This document shows positions 43,391-52,396 of a DNA stretch of 64,000 bases, in pieces; the first letter of the stretch is position 1; every line of letters starts with the position of its first letter. This stretch comes from Actinospica robiniae DSM 44927 (GTDB lineage Bacteria; Actinomycetota; Actinomycetes; Streptomycetales; Catenulisporaceae). Location of the stretch: positions 4,523,372-4,587,371 of the forward strand of contig NZ_KI632511.1 in NCBI RefSeq assembly GCF_000504285.1. Direction: 5' to 3'. The notes beneath the pieces were generated by a model. The model was given only the letters and a program-made list of their open reading frames with translations, was not told where the DNA came from and did no database searches. Both the position numbers and the translations under genes were made by a program.

Positions 43391-43419
43391 GATTCCGATG
43401 GTCGTGCCAGAATGATCGT

Positions 43420-44418
43420 ATGGAGGCCCGACACCTGCGCGCTTTTCTGGCCGTACTCGAGTGCGGCGGCATCGCGGCCGCGGCGGAGCGGCTCGGATTC
43501 GCCCAGTCCAGCGTGAGCGATCAGCTGCGCGGCCTCGAGCAGGAGCTCGGCGTGGCGGTGCTGCGGCGCGGGAGCACCGGCACCGCGCCCACCCCGGCCG
43601 GCGAACGGCTCGCCCCGCTGGCACGGCAGTGGCTGGAGCTCGACGCGCGGCTGCGCCGGGAGGTCGCCGGTGCCAGGCCTCTGCTTCGGATCGGCGTGGT
43701 CGAGTCGCTCGCCGCCGAATGGCTGCCGGATCTGCTGACGGCCTTCGAGTTCGGCGCGGCCGAGGACGGCCCGGCGGCGGAGACGGCGCTGAGCGTCGGC
43801 ACCCGCTTCCAGGTGGCCGAGGACTTGGAGGCCGGCCGCAGCGATCTCGCGTTCGTGTTCGACAACGGGGTGCCGACCACGCTGCCGCACGCGACCGTCG
43901 GTCAGGATCAAGTCAGCCTGGTGGCCGCGCCGGATCATCCGCTGGCCCGGGCCGGGCGACCGCTGACCCGGGAAGTGTTGATGCAGGCCGAGTTCCTGAT
44001 CGCTAACCACGGGTGCACCTCGGAATACCTGCTCGACCGGTACGGCCGGGATATCGCGCCGTTCACCCGGGTGGGCATGATCACCGGTTCGACCGCGACG
44101 CTGCGCCGGATCGTGGCCAACGGGCGCGGGGTGACGATGGTGCCGAACCTGGTGGTGCGCCGGGAGTTGGAGTCCGGCGAGCTGGTGGAACTGGACCTGG
44201 CGCCGGAATGCTCGCTGCGTCTGGCCCGGGTGGGTATCGAAGCACGCTGGCAGCCGGGTCTGGGCGCGGCCGAGCTGCCCTTGCAGGCCTTGCTGCGGCT
44301 GGCTCGGCGGCATTGTCCGCTGCCGGCGCCGGCGGCGTCGGCCGTCCGGACCGCGCCGGGGCGGGCTGCGCGACCGGTGCGGCGGGGGCGCGAAAACGGC
44401 GGACGCGCCGCCGCGTGA
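43420..44418 (+). CDS. LysR-family transcriptional regulator
   Basis: A 332-residue regulator: N-terminal winged helix (HLRAFLAVLECGGIAAAAERL, FAQSSVSDQLRGLE) and a periplasmic-binding-like effector domain (LLRIGVVESLAAEWLPDLL, GRGVTMVPNLVVR). A disordered Ala/Arg-rich tail follows. ATG 43420 was taken. It is divergent from the MFS exporter and probably regulates it in response to a small effector. Confidence 0.92.
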   Translation: MEARHLRAFLAVLECGGIAAAAERLGFAQSSVSDQLRGLEQELGVAVLRRGSTGTAPTPAGERLAPLARQWLELDARLRREVAGARPLLRIGVVESLAAEWLPDLLTAFEFGAAEDGPAAETALSVGTRFQVAEDLEAGRSDLAFVFDNGVPTTLPHATVGQDQVSLVAAPDHPLARAGRPLTREVLMQAEFLIANHGCTSEYLLDRYGRDIAPFTRVGMITGSTATLRRIVANGRGVTMVPNLVVRRELESGELVELDLAPECSLRLARVGIEARWQPGLGAAELPLQALLRLARRHCPLPAPAASAVRTAPGRAARPVRRGRENGGRAAA

Positions 44419-44720
44419 GGCCGGCGAACCGTTTTGATCTCTTGACCTCGGCTTGACTCAGCCTTTTACTCAAGGGCAGCGATGTCGGGCCGGACGGCGC
44501 ACACGGTAGCGCAGCGGGAGCGCGAGTTCACTCTACGAGATGAATGGCGGCCATGATTTTGCCGATTCTTGAGCGATCTCGGATAGACTCCTGACCCGTC
44601 GGGAGCGAACAGTCGGCTGCTCTCATACGAGCCCTGTCTTACGTGGTGGGAAAGACAGGGCCGCCGCGCCGCCCAGGGGGGCCCGCGCGGGGGTGTCCAT
44701 TTTCTGGGGAGGGTCTTGCG
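44419..44720 (+). other. leader and promoter region of the GT2 gene
   Basis: About 300 bp with no gene. A perfect hairpin, GCCCTGTCTT (44631-44640) with AAGACAGGGC (44652-44661), loop of 11 nt, lies 60 bp before the TTG start and would be in the mRNA leader. A TAGACT near 44586 could be a -10 element. GGGGAGGG (44706-44713) is the ribosome binding site. Confidence 0.55.
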
Positions 44721-47609
44721 TTGACCGTACTCGAGGATCGAACGCGCCCGCGGCCGTTGCTGCGCGGGCATCTGGACGTGGACACCGGGACCTTTCCGAG
44801 GCTCCCCGACCCGATCAGCGCGCCGCCGCCGGAGGTGGGCCCGTGGGCGCGCTGGCTGAGCCGGGCCGGACTGGCCGCGACGGCGGTGGTGATCGCGATC
44901 GAGCGGCCGGGGCCGTGGCTGCCGGCCGCGGCCTTCGCCTTCGGCCTCGGGCTCGCCTGGGCGGCCGGCTGGCGCGGACGGCAGCTGCGCAACATCGCGT
45001 TCTTCCTGGCCGTGTTCACCAGTGGTGTCAATTATCTGTCATGGCGGTTCACCGTCATCGCGATCGGCGGGCATCCGCTGCCCGGCTGGATCATCGGCAT
45101 ACCCCTGTACCTGGCCGAGACGCACGCCGCGGTGCACACCATGGGCCTGCATATCGGCTTGTGGCCGCGCAATCCACCGGCCGAGCCGGAAGCCTTCTAC
45201 GGCCGCCGGTACGTGCCGCCGGAACAGCAGGTGGATCCGTTCAAGTACCCGGTGTACGTGTTCGTCCCCACCGTCGACGAGGGCGAAGAGGTGCTGCGTC
45301 CCACCCTCACCGGCATCATGGCGGCCCGGGACGCCTATCTGCAGCAGCATCCTTACTCCGAGATCACCGTCGTGGTCTGCGACGACGGATTCGTGGCGAA
45401 GAAGCCCACCGTGCCGGAGATCGAGGCGCTGTGCGAATCCCTCGGCGTCATGCACGTCGTGCGCGAGGTCGGCGGCGGGGCCAAGGCCGGCAACATCAAC
45501 AACGCCCGGACCCTGGTCGGGGCCGAGGGCGACGTGCTGCTGTGCATCTTCGACGCGGACCAGATCCCCCGCCGCGACTTCTTCCTCAAGCTGATCCCGG
45601 CCTTCGACGACCCGGACGTGGGCTGGGTGCAGTCCGGCCAGTTCTACGGCAACCGGGAGAACCCGGTGGCGCGCTGGGCGGACGACCAGCAGTCGCTCTT
45701 CTACCGGCTGCTGTGCCCGGGCAAGGCCGCGCACAACTCCGCGTTCATCTGCGGCACCAATTTCCTGATGCGGGCCAAGGCGATCGACTCCATCGGCGGT
45801 ATCCCGACGGGCTCGATCACCGAGGACTTCGCCGCCTCGATCCGGATGGCCGCCGAGTGGCGGGCGGTGTACTTCACCGGCATCCTCGCGGTCGGGCTCG
45901 GCCCGCTGGACCTGGCCTCGTTCTTCAAGCAGCAGGACCGCTGGGCCCGCGGCACGCTCAACATCATGTGGGACCACTGGCGTGATCTGCTGCTGCCGGC
46001 GCCCAAGGGTCGCAAAGGCCTGAGCGCCCAGCAGCGCGCGCACTACCTGCTGGCCACCACGCACTACTGGTGCGGTGTTCGAGACCTGATCTTCTGCATC
46101 GCGCCGGTCCTGTTCGTACTGACCGGGATCAGCGGCGTGCGCGGCGCCACGGCTACGGACTTCCTGCTCTACTTCGTACCCTACTTCGCCCTGTCCATCG
46201 CAGGCTTCTGGCATGCGGCGTGGGACATCACCAGCTGGCGCTGCATCATCGCGAACTACGGCTCGTTCCCGGTGCTGCTCCAGGCCGCGTTCCGCGTGGT
46301 GATCGGACGCAAGGGCGACTTCACCCTCACCCCCAAGCGCCGCAGCACGCTCTCGCCCTGGCGCACCGCGCAACTGCACCTGATCGTGGTCGGGTTCTGC
46401 GTCATCTCGTTCGTCAAGCTGGTGATAAGGCCGGGTGGGACGGCGTACTGGCTGGCCGGATTCTGGCTGCTCTACCTGTGCCTGATGTCGGGCATGCACA
46501 TGATCCTGGTGATGCTCGACTCCCGGCAGGGCCGGCGGGAACGGCGGCAGCGGGCCGCGTTCGGCACCCTGCCGGCCCAGCCCCTCATCCCCCGCCCGGA
46601 TCCGCACCAGCGGCGCCACCACCGGCGCCCGGTGCGCCGTCTGCCCAAGCCGCGCACCGCTCTCGCCGGCGTCGTGGTGGGCGGGGCGATGCTCTTCGTG
46701 CTCGACACCAGCACCATCCCGGCCCAGTCCGCGCCGCTGCACCTGGCCAACGCGTCACTGCCGGCGCACCCGCTGGTCGGGGTGGGCGCGCTGGCCACGC
46801 CGTACGCGGGTGTGGGCGTGGTGGACCTCGAGCGCCGGCTGGGCGTGCAGTTCGGCACCACGGCGCGCACCCAGGAGATCGCGGACGCCTTCGACTACGC
46901 CTGGGCCGACGCGGTCTCCGGCCACGGCGGCGTGCCCTGGCTGACGCTGGTCTTCTCGCAGAACGGCAAGAGCACGCTGGACTCGGCGCTGACCGCGATC
47001 GCCAACGGCAGCGACGACGCCGACGTCATCCGGTGGGCGCGGGAGATCGCCGGGTACGGGCGGCCCGTGTATCTCACGGTCCTGCCGCAGGCCGACCGGA
47101 ACTACGCGGCCAGCTCCGGCGTCGCCGACGGCGGGATTCCCCAGGACATCCCGCGGGCCTGGGCGCATGTGCGCGCGCTGTTCCAGACGGCCGGAGCGAC
47201 GAACGTCTCGTGGGTCTGGACGCCGGGTGATCCCGGCCACGACGCGGCGTACGCGCCGCCGGCCGACCAGATCGACGCGGTCGCGCTGACCATGGCCGAG
47301 TTCCCCAAGACCACGTGGGCCGACCCGGCGACGCAGCTCGCGGCGGCGGCGAAACAGCACCCTGGCAAGCCGCTGCTGCTGCAGGTCGCCGTGGACGGCA
47401 CGCCGGCGGAGCGGGCGACCTGGCTGGACAAGCTCTCCCTCGCCATCGCCGCGCGCACCGACGTGGCCGCGCTGGTCTACCAGGAGGCCGGCCCGGTCGA
47501 CGACCTGTCCGGCAAGGACGCGCAGCCCTGGGCGCTGACCGCCGACGACCAGACCGTCGCGGCGTTCCTGGCGCTGGTCGGCGGGATGACCGGGGTGGTC
47601 AACCGATGA
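44721..47609 (+). CDS. cellulose-synthase-like GT2 fused to a GH26-like domain
   Basis: A 962-residue membrane protein. After N-terminal helices comes a processive GT2 domain (about 165-430) with VVCDDGF, IFDADQIPRR, TNFLMRAKAID, SITEDFA and QQDRWARG, i.e. the D, DxD, TED and QxxRW set. Four to five helices follow, then a basic linker, a further helix near 655 and a GH26-like barrel (about 700-960) including WVWTPGD. Neither GH26 catalytic Glu is evident: PVYLTVLPQADRN and KPLLLQVAVDGTP replace them. TTG 44721 is set by GGGGAGGG. The stop overlaps the next start (ATGA). It should polymerise an extracellular beta-glucan or mannan. Confidence 0.9.
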   Translation: MTVLEDRTRPRPLLRGHLDVDTGTFPRLPDPISAPPPEVGPWARWLSRAGLAATAVVIAIERPGPWLPAAAFAFGLGLAWAAGWRGRQLRNIAFFLAVFTSGVNYLSWRFTVIAIGGHPLPGWIIGIPLYLAETHAAVHTMGLHIGLWPRNPPAEPEAFYGRRYVPPEQQVDPFKYPVYVFVPTVDEGEEVLRPTLTGIMAARDAYLQQHPYSEITVVVCDDGFVAKKPTVPEIEALCESLGVMHVVREVGGGAKAGNINNARTLVGAEGDVLLCIFDADQIPRRDFFLKLIPAFDDPDVGWVQSGQFYGNRENPVARWADDQQSLFYRLLCPGKAAHNSAFICGTNFLMRAKAIDSIGGIPTGSITEDFAASIRMAAEWRAVYFTGILAVGLGPLDLASFFKQQDRWARGTLNIMWDHWRDLLLPAPKGRKGLSAQQRAHYLLATTHYWCGVRDLIFCIAPVLFVLTGISGVRGATATDFLLYFVPYFALSIAGFWHAAWDITSWRCIIANYGSFPVLLQAAFRVVIGRKGDFTLTPKRRSTLSPWRTAQLHLIVVGFCVISFVKLVIRPGGTAYWLAGFWLLYLCLMSGMHMILVMLDSRQGRRERRQRAAFGTLPAQPLIPRPDPHQRRHHRRPVRRLPKPRTALAGVVVGGAMLFVLDTSTIPAQSAPLHLANASLPAHPLVGVGALATPYAGVGVVDLERRLGVQFGTTARTQEIADAFDYAWADAVSGHGGVPWLTLVFSQNGKSTLDSALTAIANGSDDADVIRWAREIAGYGRPVYLTVLPQADRNYAASSGVADGGIPQDIPRAWAHVRALFQTAGATNVSWVWTPGDPGHDAAYAPPADQIDAVALTMAEFPKTTWADPATQLAAAAKQHPGKPLLLQVAVDGTPAERATWLDKLSLAIAARTDVAALVYQEAGPVDDLSGKDAQPWALTADDQTVAAFLALVGGMTGVVNR

Positions 47610-49222
47610 GCACCGCCGCCCCCGCCGTCGTCCACACGATCGAGCCGGCCGAACCGGTCGGACCGAACCTGTGGCAGCGCTTCAGCGCGACCCGGATCGG
47701 GCGCTGGCTGATCGGCCGAATCGCTCTGATCGCCGTGCTGTCCTTGCAGATCGCGCTCGCCCTGCGACTGCACAACACCGCGTTCGAGGACGAGGGCCTG
47801 TATCTCTACGCCGGGCACCACGAGATCGCCTGGCTGCTGCACCACTCCAACACCTACGACGACTACGCGACGTACTTCTCCGGCGCGCCGTTCCTTTACC
47901 CGGTGCTGGGCGCCGCGATGGACGGCGTGTTCGGGCTGGAAGGCGCCCGGGCGCTGAGCCTGGTGTTCATGCTCGGCGCGACCTGCTGCGTGTGGGGCGT
48001 GGCGCGGCGGCTCTACGGCCGGCCCGCGGCGGCCTGCGCGGCGGCGCTGTTCGCGGTGGCCGCGCCGACGCTGTTCCTGAGCCGGCTGGCCACCTACGAC
48101 CCGATGTCGTTGTTCCTGCTCGCGTTCTCGCTGTGGATCGTGGTGGCGACGGCGCGCAGGTGGGCGATCCTGGTGCTGCTGGCGGTGCCCCCGGCCGTAC
48201 TCGCGGTGGGCACGAAGTACGCCGGTCTCCTGTTCGTGCCGACGATCGCGCTGGTGTCCGTCTTCGCCGGCCGCTACGGCGGCCGGGAGCGGGCCACCGG
48301 CGAGGCGCGACATCGCGGCTGGGCGGCTGCGATCGGCAGAGGCCTGCTTTTCTCCGGTGCTTTCGGCGGCCTGGTCTACGGCTGGCTTCGGCTGCTCGGC
48401 CCGGCGTACCTCACGGGGATCACCTCCACCACCACGGATCGGGCCAGCGGCGGCGACTCGCTCGGCTACATCCTGCGGATGGCGGCGGAGCTCGGCGCGG
48501 GCGTGGCATTGCTCGGATTCGCCGGGGTGGTGGTGGACGCGAGGCTGGCCCGCGCGGACGGCGCCAAACGCGGCGAGGTGGTCTCCCGGATGCTGCTCAG
48601 CCTGGCCCTGGCGGGCACGGCGCTGCTCGCCCCCGCGTACCAGGTGCATCTGCACACGGCGACGTCGCTGCAGAAACACGTCGGCTTCGGCCTCCTGTTC
48701 GCCGCTCCGGTCGCGGGCGTCGCGCTGGCCGGCCTGCTGCGGGTCGGCGGCCGGGATCCGCGCCGACTCGGCGCGGGCCTGCTCGTCTGCCTCGGCCTGA
48801 CCTGGGGCGCGATCACCCAGTCGACGCAGCTGTACAACGGCTGGCCCAACTCGGCACAGATGGTCGCGGATCTCAAGACGCAGGTGCGGCCGGTGACCGA
48901 GCGCATCCTGGTGGAGGAGGACGAGGTCCCCCGGTACTACCTCAGTGATCTGACTGAGCCGTACCAGTGGTTCAGCACCTTCACCTTCACCTACACGACC
49001 AAGCAGGGCAAGGTGCTCACCGGTGTGCCGGCCTACCAGCAGGCTCTGGCGGACCAGTACTTCGCCCTGGTGGTGCTCCGCTTCGGCCCGACCGCCGCGC
49101 TGGACAACCAGATCGACGCGCCGCTGATGGGCAAGAAGGGCTACACCCTGATCGCCAAGGTGCCCGACTCGGATGAGTACGGCACCGGCTACTACTACAT
49201 CTGGCGCTCCGACAATTCCTGA
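47606..49222 (+). CDS. GT39/ArnT-like membrane glycosyltransferase
   Basis: A 538-residue polytopic protein. An acidic first-loop motif TAFEDEGLYLYAGH (the DE expected of the GT-C catalytic base), further loop sequence YDDYATYFSGAPFLYP, about ten membrane helices, and a C-terminal soluble domain of about 110 residues. GT-C enzymes transfer sugars from polyprenyl phosphate. The ATGA overlap with the GT2-GH26 gene makes them a two-gene operon, so it may decorate or initiate the polymer made by that synthase. Confidence 0.88.
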   Translation: MSTAAPAVVHTIEPAEPVGPNLWQRFSATRIGRWLIGRIALIAVLSLQIALALRLHNTAFEDEGLYLYAGHHEIAWLLHHSNTYDDYATYFSGAPFLYPVLGAAMDGVFGLEGARALSLVFMLGATCCVWGVARRLYGRPAAACAAALFAVAAPTLFLSRLATYDPMSLFLLAFSLWIVVATARRWAILVLLAVPPAVLAVGTKYAGLLFVPTIALVSVFAGRYGGRERATGEARHRGWAAAIGRGLLFSGAFGGLVYGWLRLLGPAYLTGITSTTTDRASGGDSLGYILRMAAELGAGVALLGFAGVVVDARLARADGAKRGEVVSRMLLSLALAGTALLAPAYQVHLHTATSLQKHVGFGLLFAAPVAGVALAGLLRVGGRDPRRLGAGLLVCLGLTWGAITQSTQLYNGWPNSAQMVADLKTQVRPVTERILVEEDEVPRYYLSDLTEPYQWFSTFTFTYTTKQGKVLTGVPAYQQALADQYFALVVLRFGPTAALDNQIDAPLMGKKGYTLIAKVPDSDEYGTGYYYIWRSDNS

Positions 49223-49293
49223 CAGCCGCTGCCGCGACAATCGCTGCCGCGACTCAGGCGCCGGAGGCGCAGCCGGCCGAGCGATCCACGCTC

Positions 49294-50940
49294 CTACTGC
49301 AGATCACAGTCCCCTGCCACCGATCCGTTCAGCTCGTCGCACGGGATGAAGCCGGCGTCCTGGTCGGCGAGCTGCGCGGTCTCGGCGGGTGACTGCAGGA
49401 AGGTCAGGAACGACTGCACCTGCACCGAGGGGGTCTGCGCGGTGTAGAGGTACTCGGGGACGGCGAACTTGTACGTCCCGTTGAGGACGTCGGCCTGGTT
49501 CGGCTTCGCGCCGTCGATCGGCAGAGCACTGACGTTCGGGTACTGCTCGAGGGCGTCGATCTCGGCGAAGCCGATGGCGTTCGCCGTGTCGTTGATGTAG
49601 TCGAGCATCTTCTGCGTGCTGCCGACGTTGCAGATTCCTGTCTTCTGCGTCGGGGCGGCGGCGGTGGATTCGGCGGAGAGCGGCGGGCAGGCGGGGGCGT
49701 TGTCGAGAACGGTGGGGGCGAGCTGAGCCCACTTGCCGAACTCGAGGGCGGTGCCGGAGCCGGAGGTACGGCCGACGGCCACGTACGGGACTTTTCCGGT
49801 CGAGGCCTGGCGGTAGAGGCCGCCGACGCCGACGGCCGAGTAGCCGCCTTGCGGGATCTGGAACGAGGCGTCGGTGCTGACGTCGGCGGCGAAGGAGTTG
49901 TTGGCCACTACGGCGAAGATGACCATGCCGACGGGGTTCGCCTTCCAGGCCTCGGGAACTTCCTGGCCGGACTCGTCCACCATCAGGACCGTGTCTTGGC
50001 CGAGTTGGGCTCCGTGGTTCGAGATGGCCTTGTCGCTGCCGTCGGCGGTGATCGTGATCTTGGCCGAGGGGCACTGGAGCGTGTAGTCGGCGGCGGCTTC
50101 GGCGACCACGTGCGCGAACGCGGTGCTGCCCTCGACCTGGACCTGCAGGTCGCCGACGCAGGCGGCGCGCGGCGTCAGGGCTCGGTGCGCGGTGAGCGCG
50201 CCCACACCGAAGGAGACGGCGAGGGCGGCCACGAGCAGCGCGGGCAGGGTGGTGGGCCACAGGCCGCGCCACCAGGAGTGCCCGCGGAAGACGATCTTGC
50301 CCTGCTTCAGCTCGCCTCTGACCTCGATCTTCCCCTCCCCGGCCGCGAGATCGTTGCCGGTGCCGGAGAGAAACACCGCGAGCTGGAAGGCCTCCTTGCG
50401 TCCGAGCGTGACGTGCGCGGGGAGGGTGAGCACGGAGGTGTCGAGCATCCCGCCCGCTTCGTCGCGCAGGCCGCAGGTGGTGGAGGTGATCTCACGCCGC
50501 AGTTCGTCCAGGCGGCCGGTGGACAGCGGGCGGCCGGGCTCGCCGATCAGCTCCTCCGGCTCGCGGACCTTGACCACGCGCACTTTGCGGTGCGGGAATG
50601 AGATGCGGAACCGGTCGTCCTCGTCGGAGCGGAAGCCGACCTTCTCGGTCCCGGCGTTGGCGAAGCGCAGGATGACGAAGCTCTGCACGAAGTGAGTCTC
50701 CTGCGATCCCTTCGACTGCCCGCCGGGCACCGAGATCGTCAGGTTCTCCTCCTGCTTGTTCACCACCTGATCGAAGACGGGGGTGACCGAGATCAGCCTG
50801 CGGTGCACCAGATACCGGTCGATCAGGCGGTAGATCCCGCCGCACACGCCGAGCGCGGCGGCGGTGGAGACGGCCGTGGCCACCTCGCGGTTGTCGATCA
50901 CCCTGTTGAGATCCGCGACGAGGCCGTCCAGAAACGACAT
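49294..50940 (-). CDS. membrane-anchored protein with PstS-like binding domain
   Basis: A 548-residue protein. An N-terminal membrane segment (about 22-42), a beta-rich region (about 50-210), a second membrane segment (WPTTLPALLVAALAVSFGVG, about 228-250), then a phosphate-binding-protein-like domain (about 260-548) with VEGSTAFAHVVAEAAAD, ITADGSDKAI and GRTSGSGTALEF. Four Cys may form disulfides outside the cell. No ABC-transporter genes adjoin it, so it is more likely a sensor or binding protein than a transporter part. Start ATG 50940. It converges with the GT39-type gene. Confidence 0.75.
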   Translation of the reverse strand: MSFLDGLVADLNRVIDNREVATAVSTAAALGVCGGIYRLIDRYLVHRRLISVTPVFDQVVNKQEENLTISVPGGQSKGSQETHFVQSFVILRFANAGTEKVGFRSDEDDRFRISFPHRKVRVVKVREPEELIGEPGRPLSTGRLDELRREITSTTCGLRDEAGGMLDTSVLTLPAHVTLGRKEAFQLAVFLSGTGNDLAAGEGKIEVRGELKQGKIVFRGHSWWRGLWPTTLPALLVAALAVSFGVGALTAHRALTPRAACVGDLQVQVEGSTAFAHVVAEAAADYTLQCPSAKITITADGSDKAISNHGAQLGQDTVLMVDESGQEVPEAWKANPVGMVIFAVVANNSFAADVSTDASFQIPQGGYSAVGVGGLYRQASTGKVPYVAVGRTSGSGTALEFGKWAQLAPTVLDNAPACPPLSAESTAAAPTQKTGICNVGSTQKMLDYINDTANAIGFAEIDALEQYPNVSALPIDGAKPNQADVLNGTYKFAVPEYLYTAQTPSVQVQSFLTFLQSPAETAQLADQDAGFIPCDELNGSVAGDCDLQ

Positions 50941-51082
50941 CGGTTCCCCTCCCCTGGCGCCGGCCCCTCAGGCTTCGTCGACGCAGGCCACCAGTGCACC
51001 CCCTTTCACCCGCGCACGGCGTGGAAAGCAGTGACCGCGGGGTGAAACGTGGATGAACTCGGCGCGCCGGGTTTACTGCCGT

Positions 51083-51283
51083 TTACTGCCGCCCCTCGAT
51101 CTGCTCGCGCTCACGCCGTTCCCGCTGCTTGCGGTCCCGATGGAGGATGTAGGCGAAGCCCAGGCCGGTGCCGAGGACCACCGCGGCCAGCATCAGCACC
51201 AGGAAGACCAGCTTGTGCAGCAGGAAGGCGACGACGAACAGCGCGACGACCACGGTCACGCGCGCTACAGACTTCGGGTTCAC
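51083..51283 (-). CDS. small membrane protein
   Basis: A 66-residue protein with two hydrophobic helices (about 8-24 and 26-47) and a strongly charged C-terminal tail (HRDRKQRERREREQIEG), which is cytoplasmic by the positive-inside rule. GTG 51283 follows GGAAGGATACC. It lies 30 bp before the LysR stop on the same strand. No function is known. Confidence 0.65.
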   Translation of the reverse strand: MNPKSVARVTVVVALFVVAFLLHKLVFLVLMLAAVVLGTGLGFAYILHRDRKQRERREREQIEGRQ

Positions 51284-51313
51284 CTTCGGTATCCTTCCGC
51301 GACTGCCAGCCGC

Positions 51314-52264
51314 TTACGCGGGTGGTTCGTGAATACTCTGCCGCAGGCCGGTGCGCAACGCCTCGCGAAACGCCCGGACGGCAGGGTGTCGGGCGGCGCC
51401 GGCCCGTACGCCGGTGGTCAGCCGCCGGTGCGGGCGGCCGGGCAGGTGGGCCAGACGCATCCGGGGTCTGCGGTCGCCGGTGGTCAGCAACAGGCCGGGC
51501 AGGATGCTCGCGGCGTGGCCGTTCTCGATGAGGTGGATGGCCAGCAACAGGTCCGGGCTCTCGAAGCGCACGTCGGGCTCGAAGCCGCCGGACCGCAGCA
51601 GGTTGCGCTGCCACTGGCCGGGCGCGCCTTCGTGCGGGTCGAGAATCCAGGGGAGGTCCGCGAGCTCGGCCAGTCGCACGTTGGCTCCGGCACGCGCGGC
51701 TGTGCTCGCCACCGCGTCCGCGTGCCGGCCGGTGGTCGGGAGGGCGAGCCAGAGCTCGTCGTGGGCGAGCTGCAGCGTGTGTACGCCTTCCACCTGCTGC
51801 TGCGGGAGCCCGGGGTACTCTTCGCCGAGTACGACGTCGAAGTCGCGGGCGACCAGCCCGGCGAAGGCCGAGCGGGCTTCCTGCTGTTCGATCTCCACGC
51901 GCAGTTTCGGGTAGCGCTCGGCGAGCAGGGTGAGCGCGGGCGGGATCAGTGCTAGCAGGACGGACTGGAACGAGGCGACCCGGAGCGTGCCGGAGACCTC
52001 GGTGAGCGAGGCGCGCAGGTCTGCCTCGGCTTCTTCGAGCCGTTCGAGGATGGCGTCGGTGTGCCCGACCAGGATGCGTGCCTGCGCCGTCAGCCGGACT
52101 CCACGCCCGGCCTGCTCCAGCAGCTTCACGCCGGTCTCCGCTTCGAGCTGGGTGAGCTGCTGGGAGATGGCCGACGGACTGTAGTTGAGCGCGCGGGCGA
52201 CGGCGGCGAGCGTGCCGCGACGGTCGAGCTCCCGCAGCAGCCTGAGTCTGTGCACGTCGAGCAT
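51314..52264 (-). CDS. LysR-family transcriptional regulator
   Basis: A 316-residue regulator starting MLDVHRLRLLRELDRRGT, with the helix-turn-helix ALNYSPSAISQQLTQLE (about 20-60) and an effector domain with VASFQSVLLALIPPALTLL and VVLGEEYPGLP. ATG 52264 was taken. It is divergent from an EamA exporter, a common pairing for amino-acid or metabolite efflux under LysR control. Confidence 0.92.
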   Translation of the reverse strand: MLDVHRLRLLRELDRRGTLAAVARALNYSPSAISQQLTQLEAETGVKLLEQAGRGVRLTAQARILVGHTDAILERLEEAEADLRASLTEVSGTLRVASFQSVLLALIPPALTLLAERYPKLRVEIEQQEARSAFAGLVARDFDVVLGEEYPGLPQQQVEGVHTLQLAHDELWLALPTTGRHADAVASTAARAGANVRLAELADLPWILDPHEGAPGQWQRNLLRSGGFEPDVRFESPDLLLAIHLIENGHAASILPGLLLTTGDRRPRMRLAHLPGRPHRRLTTGVRAGAARHPAVRAFREALRTGLRQSIHEPPA

Positions 52265-52396
52265 GGGGGACGCCTTCGAAGAATGGTCAATTTTCCTCAC
52301 CAGTATCGCCCAGATTCCTTCGCTGGACGAATGAGTCGCCCGGGCCGCACTGTTGAACCATGCCCTCCCCGCTGAGCCTGAGCCCGCGAGCCGACC

